From Chamaecyparis obtusa (Eukaryota > Streptophyta > Pinopsida > Cupressales > Cupressaceae): 64,000 nt of DNA. Where the stretch lies: assembly GCA_027943335.1 (NCBI GenBank), contig BSBK01001534.1:2627501-2691500 (forward strand), given 5' to 3'. Both the position numbers and the translations under genes were made by a program. This document shows positions 12,450 to 23,492 of this stretch, in pieces. Within the stretch, counting starts at the first letter, position 1. Each line of letters opens with the position of its first letter. The notes beneath the pieces were generated by a model. It saw only the letters and a list, made by a program, of their open reading frames with translations. It did no database searches and had not been told where the DNA came from.

Positions 12450-14535
12450 GGTCTTTTTGTGTCTCCTTTCACTGAGAATTTTTCACCAATTTCTATGTTA
12501 AGATCCATTGCTTTATTTTGTAGTTTCAATTTCTCTATGATATTTGTTAAGTGTTTCATTATCTCTGGCCGTATGATCAATTGATTATTAGTGGGATTCT
12601 ATTTCCTATGCTTTTTGCAGACCCATGCTAGGGCTTTACTTCTTGGCCACTGGAACTCTTTTGTGAGCCCTAATTTATGGGTTGTACAAGGGCTTGAGCT
12701 TGGGTGGGATACTAGTCTATCATCATATCAATATTTAATTTGTGTAGGCCTTATTAGTTTTGTCCATAAATCGATTCATTTTCCAAGCCATTTATTTATT
12801 TTAGAGGTCGATACAATATACTAGGACATAACCTAGGGCAAATTGTATGCTTAGACAATGCCTTCATTATTGTTATATGTAGACAATTTCATTGTCAAAT
12901 TTTATTTGCAATGGTCGATTGACATTTGTCAAGCACTCTTTTTTTATAGTTCATTATTATTTGCTCGCAACACATTTTTGTTTCAATTCCATCAACATGT
13001 ATGTAAAGTTTTATTCTGATGGGCATCTTCATAGTTGGTTGCTCCATTGCATTCCCCACCTTTGCCATTGGTTTGCATTGTCTTGTGGGGGTGTTTCAAG
13101 CCTTATTGCACCAAGTTTTAGACTACATAACTCCAAGGCTTGTGTGAGTTTTTTGCAGGCCTATAAATTGAAGATCAATCAAGTGGTTTCTTATTCACTC
13201 ATTTTCCAAAGGTTTTCCTACTAGAAACTATAAATTGCCTAAAGTTTGATTGAAATTCTTGTTGTTGGGCACATGCAATTGTTGGTAGGCCTAGTTAGAT
13301 GTAGCTTTGAGTTTTTGAGGGCTGTTTTTCTGTCCCATATTTCTTCTGCAAGGACAATTTATGCAATTCATATAGCAAGTGATTCGCACACTAAAGTGCA
13401 AGCATAGCTCACATCTCTTAACCTACTCTCTCTCTAATGAGTTTGTGATAACTTTGGGATCTTTTCATCAACTCTACAAATTTGGTCATGTGGTAGAATT
13501 TTGGCTTGGTTGTTGTTTGTTGATGATTGTGTGCATTTCAAAGAAAACAATGGTTTTTAGTTAGTGCAAATTTCCTCAAGGGCCCTATATTTTTTTTTGT
13601 TACAAATCTTCTAGCTCAATAGGCTTTTAGTTTTTTGAAACTTTTTCTTTGTAATGACAATATCTCTAATTTTTTTATGGATTAGACTTGTCAAAATGGG
13701 TTTTTATTTTCTTTGGAGAGGTGGAAATATAGGCAGTGGAGCAATTTTATTATCCCTCATACAAGTGGGCTCTAGTTATTGTCCTATTTGTTCAATGAGG
13801 TTCCTATTCTTGACACACCTTGAGAGCATAATATTTGGAAAGGTAGTAGGGATACCGTCTTTAGAGTCATTTTTTAGAATATTGATTATGATATTTTGGA
13901 GCCATTTATTTTGATTGTCCACATGCTCTTTGGACACACATTATTTGAGAGTCATATGGAGATCATGATACTTTTCCATGTGTCAATGCTCATCTTTCAG
14001 ATTCTAACGCGTCTATTCATTCTTTAGAGTAGATAATCCATATTTGTGATCCTCTAGAGGTTGCATTTGCTTTAAAGGTTCTTGATTATTTGTTAGAATT
14101 AGTTGATCTTCCTTTCCTTGAGACTTCCATAATTTCTCATCAAAATGTTTATCATTGTCTTCTTGATTGGGATTCATGTTTGCTAGACAATGGTTCATTG
14201 TTTCCAAAATCTCACATCTTAGATCTTGAGGACACATTTGAGGGTTTAACTCTCTTATTTGATGATAATCATGATACAACAGTTGTCACTTCATCTTTGA
14301 CCTTGGAGCTTGTTCAAGATCAGTTTCCAGTGGTTCCTTGCTTGTCACATTCTCTTATGATTGGGTATGTACCTAATTGGTTCATGGCATCATCTTCCAA
14401 GGACTAGGTGACACGTGAGAAGATTTTAGAGACATCATCATCCTATATTTGGGTTTCGCTTCCTAAAAATTCATATCAAGAATGGGAAGCATTCCTGTAT
14501 TTGTGCTCGGTTCATCTTCTCCCCAAGAGGGGAGA
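12450..14535 (+). pseudogene. Internal region of a copia-like element without gag-pol
   Basis: About 2.1 kb downstream of the PBS contain only short frames (for example 12892-13224 and 14090-14407) and no gag, integrase, RT or RNase H motif. The 105-codon frame at 14090-14407 is acidic, with a DWDSCLLDNGS-like stretch, and is not recognised. The region ends in a purine tract CCAAGAGGGGAGA (14523-14535) followed by TGTTG, the form of a copia polypurine tract and 3' LTR start. What follows does not match the 5' LTR at 12192. Either this is a non-autonomous element whose 3' LTR was replaced, or two unrelated fragments lie side by side. Confidence 0.35.
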
Positions 14536-14856
14536 TGTTGTTTGTAGGCATTGGACTATGTTTTTCCTCCAAGCACTCATTGTCTTAACATATAATTATT
14601 CATTAGGGAGGATATGTTGTCTTCTTTCTTTCTTCCTACGTGGGGATTTTAGATTGTATATACATGTTGTATGTAGTCTTTGGTGGGTGTGATTGTTTCT
14701 GCATCTTTTTGTTTCTCTCTTTTGGAGAGGAGTTTTTTCCCATATGATTTTCTCCTTTTCTTTTCTGTATGAGAAATTCATTACATTGTATTTGTATTAT
14801 GCATAGATACCTAAGATGACCTAATTCCTAGATCCCATCTAATAAAATGTCACTCC
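14536..14856 (+). other. LTR-like sequence, unmatched
   Basis: It begins TGTTGTTTG after a purine tract and is T/C-rich ('tttctccttttcttttc'), as copia LTR U5 regions often are. No partner, clear end or TSD was found. Confidence 0.2.
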
Positions 14857-15025
14857 TTATAAATATTAAATAATTAATTAATTATTAAAAATTAAAAAAT
14901 ATTTTTTATTATAATTTAAAAATATTATAAATTGAACGTAGTTATAAATATTAAATAAATAATTAATTATTAAAAGTTAAAAAATATTTTTATTATAATT
15001 TAAAAATATTATAAATTAAACGTAG
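14857..15025. repeat. 85-bp tandem duplication, AT-rich
   Basis: Two adjacent copies (14857-14941 and 14942-15025) of an AT-rich unit running from 'ttataaatattaaat' to 'aacgtag' are nearly identical. Confidence 0.9.
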
Positions 15026-16574
15026 AAAGGAAATGACCCAAATCATTAATTTAAATCATATTAATTTTAAAATCTTCATTAAATAATAGATTAAATAAAA
15101 TAAATATTAAAAATACTATTTTTTATTCAAAAGAATTAAAAAATAAATATACTATTGTATTTTCATCTTTAGTCAAATTTAAAAAAGCATTTAAAATTAA
15201 AATGAATGAAATAGAAAGAACTCTATTCAAGAAACCATATGCCTCCCCACTCATTCAAACTGTATTTTCAGTGAGATCTGAAAATGACCGAAAATAAAGT
15301 TCACCATAACTTTTAAACCATAAAAATCAAAGAGATCCGTTCCACGATAGACTTTCATAAATTGGGAACTCTACCCACTCTAGGCATTGTACAAGGATCA
15401 AAGGATATTTTAGTGCTTTCAAATTTTTGGGGAATGAAGTTTTTTTTAAAATTATTTTTTTGTGGGCTACCTATGTACACGGTTTACGTTTCCTGTTTGC
15501 AGACTGTGTTTTGGTTGTCTTCTGGCTATTAGATTGGTACTTTTGTAGTTAACTTTAAACGTTGTACAAGTTTCACTGCTATTTCTAATATAATTTTTAT
15601 ATAAAGGTTCAGATCGTTTCAAAAATCTACATCACTTATTAATAAATTTTAAAAAAAAATAATTTATTTTTATCTTATCTGTTTCTTAGCATATTTTATT
15701 TATGTTTTAAATATGTTTGGCACAAATTTCTTTATATTTGAAAGACATCACATAACTATTATGCGGATGGATGCTACACAGTGGTAGCACGGTCTATAGA
15801 AAGTTAGCAAAATCTATGTAAGAAAAATAAAAAGTCAATGATGCTCCCTCTAAATTTTGTTAAGTACATAAGGCAAACAAAATTGATTAATTATTGGTAC
15901 ATGTAAAATTTAAAGATAAACTTTTAATTTTATTTTTTCAAATGGATCAATCTAGAACTTAAAAAGCTAAAAATTGATTAATTATTGGTACACATGAAAT
16001 TAATAAATTAATGAATTTCTAATTATATTTTTTTGCTTCTTAAAAATTAGTAATTAGGAGATTAGGTACACAAAAAGTGAAGGCTATTAAAACATCCAGA
16101 TAAAGACAAGACAATTCAGATATTTTTTATTAAGTAAATAGAAGAAAAATTCCAAACCTAAAAGTTATTGCTAAGTCTTCTACACATTTTCTCTCTTAAA
16201 TTCAGTATACTCAATATTACAGTGGAAAAACTTCGTGTTTTTTAAAGAAATTATAGAACTTAAACTCAAACGTATAACCAAAAGTCAATGTTAAGTCTTC
16301 TACATATTTTCCCCTTATCTTAAATTCAGTATACTCTATATCACACTCTAAAAATCTCGTATGTTTTAAAGAAATCATAGAACTTAAATTCAAATGTATA
16401 ATAAAAAACTAAGATTAAATCATCATCTTATGTTCTTTTTCTCTCTAGCATTCTGATGATAGCTCTTCTATACATTTTCCTCCTAAATTCAGTATACTCA
16501 ATATCGTAAAAACCCTAATTTTTTAAAAAAAGTAAACATTGAGCTTCATTTGATGTTGAACAAAATGTAAACAA
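15026..16574. other. AT-rich intergenic sequence
   Basis: No gene. Around 16150-16510 a phrase ('aagtcttctacacattttc...cctaaattcagtatactcaatat') recurs three times in diverged form, an old dispersed or tandem repeat. Confidence 0.5.
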
Positions 16575-16913
16575 TTAACAGAGATGAACTGAGCAATATA
16601 CTAATTTCAGTTTTATCCTCATTGCAATCCTTTCAACTTTGATGAGTAAAAAGAAATGTACTAACCAGGATTCTATGACAGAACGCCGGCGGGAGCGAGG
16701 TGGGCATTCATAGAGATATGGAAGACTCGATGAAGATGAAGATGAAGATGAGGACCCCGCCTTTTTAATTCGAGGCACCGGGCGTGAAGAAGAAGAAGAA
16801 GAGGAAGGAAGAGAGTGAAAATCTGTAGGTAAATACCATCTGGTGGCAGGATGAGGATGAGGAATCAATGCATATGTTACTGCTGGAGATATTTCCAGGC
16901 CCTTTCCCTTCAT
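16575..16913 (-). CDS. Exon-like Ser-rich ORF, possible first exon of a gene
   Basis: Not recognised. The 112-codon minus-strand frame has a Pro/Ser-rich N-terminal half with two poly-Ser runs (about residues 38-45 and 53-62, coded by GAA/GAT-rich plus strand) and a basic PRSRRR stretch. Local GC is well above the flanks. The peptide changes character at SVIESW, where the minus strand reads CCTG|GTTAGT, a plausible splice donor near 16666. Residues after that look intronic. If real, this would be a 5' exon of about 80 codons, perhaps a transit-peptide-like leader, with downstream exons at lower coordinates that I cannot identify. A plus-strand frame (16868-17167) overlaps it, and I cannot exclude that one. 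Confidence 0.3.
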   Translation of the reverse strand: MKGKGLEISPAVTYALIPHPHPATRWYLPTDFHSLPSSSSSSSRPVPRIKKAGSSSSSSSSSSLPYLYECPPRSRRRSVIESWLVHFFLLIKVERIAMRIKLKLVYCSVHLC

Positions 16914-17267
16914 ACCCTTTTCTGTTCTGTTCTGTTCTTGAGTTAATTAGCCTGCAATTTTGTTTTGTTTTGTTTACTTGTTCTGTGTTGAAGGCAGATG
17001 AGTACCTAACAGTCAAGCGACCCAACAACTCCCTAATGCGGAAACTGAAAGAGACTTCCAGGTTTATTACAACCAAGATTGAGGTTTTGGTACGGCCTTC
17101 TCGAAACCATCAAATAGTTTTATTTCAGCTTCTCGATATTTGCCTAGATACTTGTGACAGGCTTTAGGTCAATCATTGAATTGGTTTGTTAATATTGATA
17201 ATTTTTTTTAAAAATATTTGAAAAAGAAAGCAATACATATTATGTGGCTAAGTTTTATTTTTGAATA
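16914..17267. other. Upstream flank of the exon-like ORF
   Basis: Contains an open plus-strand stretch to 17167 of mixed composition, ending shortly before AT-rich DNA. No motif. Confidence 0.25.
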
Positions 17268-17464
17268 AATATATTACATTAATGTGTATAATTTGAACAA
17301 ATGAGGATCTCATCTTTGGTATGAACATATTGTATTAACTTGTATAATTTGAACAAATGGAGATCTCATCTTTTATATGAACATATTGTATTAATTTGCA
17401 TAGTTGGAACAAATGAGGATCTCATCTTTGGTATAAATATATTGTATTAATTTGCATAATTCAA
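17268..17464. repeat. ~60-bp tandem repeat, about 3.3 copies
   Basis: The phrase 'atttgaacaaatgaggatctcatcttt' with flanks 'atattgtattaatttgcata' recurs at about 17300, 17358 and 17412 with few changes. Confidence 0.85.
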
Positions 17465-17989
17465 CTTTGTGAGCACAATTGTCCATGAACACACAAACAG
17501 AATGAGGATGTGGAACAAGACAACAATGGTTTGAATGCTAGCAACTTGCAATGCTAAGTTTCAAACCCATGCCTGTATAATGGATCAATGAGAGCACAAA
17601 CTCTATGGTTATAATAACTCAATCAAGGTTTGGATCTTGATGAGAAGAACGACAATGTAAGAAATGCAATTATTTTAATAAAGAAATTTAAGAAATATAT
17701 TGAATTAACACAAATAATCCAAATATGTGAGTGGAAATGCCCAAGAGCACACTAAGAAAATGGTTTGAATGTCAACAATAACTCAATGGATGCTTGAACC
17801 CTTGATGGGAAGAACAATGTCATGAAAGTTTATATTTTTAGGTTCATCTATAATCCCTATATTTTTGAACTAGAAATGTAGGTGGCATTTAAATTGGACA
17901 TGGAAAGCTAAACATATCAATGATGACCATTAGTCTTTTCGTAGTTGTTAAGGCTTTTCTTCTAGTCTCGATTTTCTATCCCTATACTT
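17465..17989. other. Unannotated sequence
   Basis: No ORF or motif seen. Repeated words ('ggaaatgc', 'caatggtttgaatg') suggest decayed repeat DNA. Confidence 0.4.
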
Positions 17990-18432
17990 GACTCTGTTGC
18001 TATGTATGTGGAGCCTAATCAGACTCGGGTTCTTTCAGCGCGGTTTCCCCCCTGACTTATCTACGGGGTCAAGGGGCAAAGCCCCTTGCGAGGTCCTGGG
18101 GGAGCGCCCCAGGCGGGGTCAAGGGTCGGCCATAAATTTTCTATTAGTCGAAGTATTTTTGCCCTAATTTCGTTACGTCAAAAATACTTGTAAAAAAGGG
18201 CTTAGGGTTCGAGATTTATGTATGAGGGATTTTGTAGCTTCCTATGGCGGTATTGAGTTGCAGGTTTCAGATTGTAATCACTGGATAATAATAAAGATAT
18301 TGGACTCGATGTTGGTGGACGTAGCCCAGGGATTGGGTGAACCACGTTAAACATTGTGTTATTGTGTTCTCTTTTGTGTTAATATTTCCATTTTTCTGCT
18401 CATTATTATAACATATATTGCTCCATGTATAA
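17990..18432 (+). mobile_element. LTR/UTR-like segment with GC hairpins
   Basis: A GC-rich block (18045-18135) carries two perfect hairpins: CAAGGGGC/GCCCCTTG around AAA (18070-18088) and CCTGGGG/CCCCAGG around GAGCG (18095-18113). Downstream, 'ggtggacgtagcc...gggtgaaccacgtta' (18312-18350) resembles the U5 end of plant copia LTRs. Expected PBS and LTR ends are not readable. It lies directly before the ATG that opens the LINE-like ORF, so it may instead be that element's 5' UTR. Confidence 0.35.
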
Positions 18433-19768
18433 CCATGGATGGGAAGTCCAATCCTCCAGATGACCCTGATAGAGGAAATCATGTTAGAGAAGAGGCAATG
18501 CTTCCAAAACTTTAATCCTTCAGTGAGGTAGTTACTGGTGAGAAATTAACCACTTCTTGTTTTGCAATTTGTTATGCACTCTATTAATGACAATGGATAG
18601 GGACAAGAAATCAATGGAGGACAAGGAAGACAAGGTACAGATCCACCTAGTCTTGTTAAAAAGCCTCACCATTTGCCCCAACAAGGAAATGGTGGAGACA
18701 ATATCTGTAGAATCTAATAGGCTTAGGAATATTGCAATCTTCTTTGCTATTTTAAACTCTTCAAAAAGCCCTTCACAATTTTTTTAGATGAATGGGTGTC
18801 TAATGTTTGACAAAAAAATAAGGTTTTCAAGTATCTTTCTGCCATATGATGCAAAAAGGGTTGTTTTTATTTTTCTTTAAATCTCTGGATGTGTAGGCTA
18901 AAGTTATTAAGAAACAATATTGGTGAGTAGGTAGTTGTTCTTTCTGGGCCATAGCCTAGTCCTCAAATGCCATTGGGGATGAAGTTCTTACATTATTGAG
19001 CCATAGATGGCTAATTGTGAAGGATGTTATTCCCTTCCTTTAAGATTTTTTGCCTTAGTTGACGGTTCCATTTGGTAACACTATTAGAATTAAAGATACC
19101 AAGAATACATTGCCACACTTGGATGCAAGGGTATTTGTATCCCTAACCCATGATATTGATATCCTTGGTTTTCTCAATATTGATCTAGGTTCAATGACAC
19201 ACTTGTGTCCTGTAGAAACCCTTGACAACTTGAACTCTTGTTATTGCCCTATCTTGAGATGAAAGATGGTTTCAAACCCCTCCAAGCCTCATGTTATAGA
19301 GGCCGATGGGACAAAGACCAATAGTGCACATGTCTTTGACAATTCCTTAGTGGCCAAGGAGCTTGAAGGAGTATGTGTTGGAAACCCTGAGGTTTGCAAC
19401 CCTACAAAGACTATTGTTGGCCATGCTAGCTCAAGCATCTTGCATTTGAGAGTCAACGAATCCCCTATAGATATCCTTGCACCCTCTTTAAGCCCCCTTT
19501 TTAAGCCTAATCAATTTTCTACCCCTAATACCTTTTCTAAACTCTCTGATGATTGTGATTAGCCCCCCTTCTGGAATCTAGTTTTGATGATCATGGATCC
19601 ATCCCTAATGGCATCTTTTGGAGGTACAAGAATGCACACAAAATTGTTCTTGAAAAAATTAAGTCTAATATTTGTTTAAATAAATCGAAGAATTACGATG
19701 ATAATTTTCATATAGTAATAAGATTTCTATATATAATATCAAAGATAGTTTTAAAAAAGCTTAAAACC
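18433..19768 (+). pseudogene. LINE-like ORF1, 5' and central part (broken)
   Basis: A degenerate reading frame starts with ATG at 18433 (MDGKSNPPDDPDRG...). After several stops and frameshifts it resumes as a DUF4283-like region (about 18840-19260) with a 'PHLDARVFVSL...CPVETL..LN.CY' pattern like plant LINE ORF1 just before the zinc knuckle. An open Ser/Asn-rich tail continues to the E1 insertion (19266-19562, then open after a TAG to 19768). The frame at 19766-19768 is the one that resumes at 30791, after element E1. Identity as LINE ORF1 rests on this pattern plus the endonuclease-like sequence at 60.57 kb. No similarity search was possible. Confidence 0.5.
19764..19768. other. Target-site duplication of E1, left copy
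   Basis: AAACC immediately before the left LTR, identical to 30786-30790. Confidence 0.9.
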
Positions 19769-21037
19769 CGTAATACCCCAAAAATGGGCTATAGGTTCAT
19801 TAACCTCCTATATCGACACATCGAATGAAATTGATACACAAAAGTCCCAACCTAAGGCACATCTTCACATCGAAATCCTAATTGATTTTATCTTAATTCT
19901 GCATCAGGGAATATTTCCTAAATATTTCTAATTTATCTAATTATCTTTAATTAAATATTTTTGGTGATAAATGTTATTATTTATCCTAAAGTTGATTAAT
20001 TGAATATGATGAATATTTAATTAATTAATTTAATTATGCCACTTAATTATTTAATTTAATTTAATTACATTTATTCCTAATTAATATTGTTTTTATTTTG
20101 ACAATAAATTAAAATTCCTACAAACAATCAATTGAATATTTATTTAATTGATTTAAAATCAAAGTTGTCAAATTTAATGATTTAGTTGGAATAAAATTTG
20201 ATTTAATAATTGATTAACCCATAAATCAATTGTTTTAATTCAAAATCAGTTAAGTGGAAAATAAATCACTTTATTTATTAAATTAATTCATATTAAATCA
20301 TGCACAATCATAAAAGCAGTCAACTTTAAAACAATTGCTAATTTCAATTTGTAAACTTTCTAAAATTCAACATCTTATGATGAGTTGAAAAAAAGAACTA
20401 AAGCTCTATTTTGAGATAAAAACTACTTTTGCTTGATTTTATGAATTAAATATTCTTAATTTCTTGTTAACTCAAAAATCAACTTGAGCAAGAGTGATTT
20501 ATGGCTTTTCTCAATGCATCCTCAAGCCCTGGATTTCTATAAAATCAAGGCTAAGCTCTTCACAATCAAACACCTCAAAATTGCATCCTCACTCTGGCGA
20601 ATTTGTGACTGAAGAATCAATCTTTTGCAAATCAAGGCTATTGTGAGATTTTCATTTATTGTTTTGAGAATTCATAGTTTCATATCATAGATTTTTATAT
20701 GCATTCATAGCATTTCTTAGATTAAATCTGCATTCAAACTCAATTTCATACATTATAGCTTAGATTAGTTTCTCATTCTTATTGCATAGAAAATATAAAA
20801 AAATAGATTAATTTGCATTCATATTTCATTGCTTTCATCATTTTAAATCATTCATTTAGGTGTTTCATTGTCACTGATCTTGATTTCAATCTGAGAACAT
20901 CATACTCACACCTACTAGAAGGCAGTAAATCGTCTGGTTAGCATAGTTTCAATTACTTGCAGATTTTGATTTTTGCTAACCTTTAATGTTTTACTGAAGT
21001 GTTGTGTCTACAGCTAGGTACAAAATTCACACACACA
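19769..21037 (+). repeat. E1 left LTR
   Basis: Starts CGTAATACC (TG start mutated to CG) and ends ACACACACA. By eye about 5% diverged from the right LTR. Confidence 0.93.
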
Positions 21038-21060
21038 TTTTTAGCACCCACCATGGGGCC
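21038..21060 (+). other. E1 primer binding site region
   Basis: TAGCACCCACCATGGGGCC follows the LTR. It resembles the 'TGGCGCCCACCGTGGGGC' PBS form of many plant Ty3 elements; I do not assign the tRNA. Confidence 0.6.
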
Positions 21061-21172
21061 CTGAAATAAGTTTTCATTCTATTCTATCAAATTTCTATCA
21101 TTTTTCTCGAACCTACGAATACAAGGTTAATTTTTGTGAGTTTTGTGATAAATTTCTGGGCTATTTTTCCAG

Positions 21173-21708
21173 AAATCCGACTGATGTTTTTATTGGTACA
21201 TGCACATATGACATGATCCAGATCTGAAATTTATATTTTTGGAAAGGTATTTGAGTTAGCTTTCATTTTCCATTAGTTTGTATTAATTTTGTTTTGATTT
21301 GCGAAAGTTATGATCATTTTAGTGAAGACTGGTCTGAACCTGATTTTATGAAATCTGACTGATATTTTTATTGGTACATGCACATATGACATGATACAGA
21401 TCTGAAATTTATATTTCTGAAAAGTTATTTGAGTTATCTTTCATTTTCCATTGGTTTGGATTAATTTTGTTTTGATTTGAAAAAGTTATAATCATTTTAG
21501 TGAAGACTGGTTTGAACCTGATTTTATGAAATCCGACTGATGTTTTTATTGGTACATGCACATATGACATGATACAGATCCAAAATTTATATTTTTGGAA
21601 AGGTATTTGAGTTAGATTTCATTTTCCATTGATTTGGATTAATTTTATTTTGATTTGCAAAATTTATTATTGATTTAGTATAGACTGGTCAGAATCTAAT
21701 TTTTTATG
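21173..21708. repeat. 178-bp tandem repeat, three copies
   Basis: Copies begin at 21173, 21351 and 21529 ('aaatccgactgatgttttta...'), an exact 178-bp period, and are about 90% alike by eye. Confidence 0.93.
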
Positions 21709-23492
21709 ACAATAGGTTTTTCGATTATCAAATGACATTATCTTTGACTAACCTGATTTTCTACCACGTGGGGTTGACAAGTTGCGTTTCTTTTTTTTAT
21801 GGATTTTTATAACATTGGGTTTCATGTACAAGAATAGGTAAGTTTTTCATAATAGTGGTTTGCAGGTGCAGATGCAGGTGCAGGTATGTCCTGTGGGTAC
21901 AAAAGATAGAAGACAAATACTCAAAAATTGCTAAAACAAGTAAAATCTACTAAGCGCATTGCGAGGAACTCAAGGATTCTATTACATCTAATAACACTTC
22001 ATTTTGGGACATAAAACAAACTCTCTTGTTTCAAGCTTGAGTGCCTTTACAACTTTCATAATTCACACTTCAGTTTTGGGCTCTAAAATGAACATAAATT
22101 TGCTTTTTGCATATCTGTTACACATAGTAATTAGGCCCTATGAACACTATTTGTGGATGATCTTGAGAGAGTGGACTTCTTTCTCTTGTTCATGCATGCG
22201 AAGCTCTTCTTGATGATAGATCCCCTTGTAGGTAGGGAGGTTACTAAGATTGTCTTGCGTTCTACTAGATTTGTGCATCTTCAACTTTTGATTGATACAT
22301 TCTCTCTTTAGAGAGGTTGATAGATCATAAGTGGTTGAAACCATAGATCTTTGTGAGATAATTTTGGTCTTAGCATGTCGAATTAATCTATTTGCTTTGT
22401 CTTGGTGAAGTGAAGAGGCTAGGGGATTATGCTCTACTTCCTTTTTGGATAGTATCAGAAACCCAGATCCTTGAATCCGATCTAGTCCCCATGTGGTATC
22501 TTTTGTGAGTCACCTTTAGAGAGGGTTAACCGTAGTGGACATTCCCTTAATTGGGTCAACCATGCGGATGGAACCTCAAGCGGTAATAGCCATTTTTGCC
22601 GTGGTAGCAACAATCGCTATATAAATGTCCTTATGGAGGAAATCTTCACAGGTGTGGTCTCTTGTTGGGCTGTTAGATCTCCCTAGTAGCTCTTGATTGA
22701 TTAAATTATTAGACTGTTTCAAAACCCCAGTGCGCCTAGATTGGAGTTCACTCTCTTGAGATCAAAAAAGTTGCAGAGTCAGACCATTACTACAAACCCT
22801 AGTGAGGCCAAATTTTTTATTTTCTTGGAATATGTGCGTTATTGAAAAACTTTTTAGAACATACACAAGTAGTATTTCTAGGGATTAGCACAATAAGTCA
22901 CTATTGCTTGTTCATGTGCAAGGTTGCTTTTTCCCTTGTTCATTGTTTTCAGACGATTGATTGCTTCCCTTGCTTGCTGTTTTGCATGCTTGATATCTTC
23001 TTGGTTACTTGAAACAAATTGTTACATGGATCTTCAAAATTTGCATAATTATCTGATACTAAAACATTGAAAAATTACAAATCTGAAGCAAAAATATTTT
23101 CTGGTGTCAAAAGTCATCCTAGAATTTTAAAACTCGTATCAAAGCCAAAGTTAAAGTTGGCAGAGATTGGTCAAATTTGTCAGAAATCCAATTTTTACAG
23201 CCTATTCCCAAATTTTGTCAAAATAACAAACTGATTCTTGTCATTTCTAGTCATCCTTGGTCAGTCTGGGTCAAATCTCAGGTGCTATGACATGTTTCTC
23301 AACATCCAAATGAACTTAAATGGTATCAAGTTGCACCAAATGACTCTTGGTCTTCTTTCTTCCCCATCTCTCATGTCTTTATAGTCTCCCATTTCCATCC
23401 TTTCTCTTCTTCCTAAACTCTTCACATCTTCTTGATTCTTTTCCTCTTATTATCTAGTCTACTTTCTTCTATTCATCTCTTCTGTCACTTCC

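Larger units (their letters stand above)
21038..23492 (+). other. E1 long 5' leader
   Basis: About 2.4 kb with no credible ORF. It holds the 178-bp tandem repeat (21173-21708), a short 'gcaggtgcag' iteration (21863-21883) and T/C-rich sequence just upstream of the ORF. Long leaders are usual in this lineage. Confidence 0.6.
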
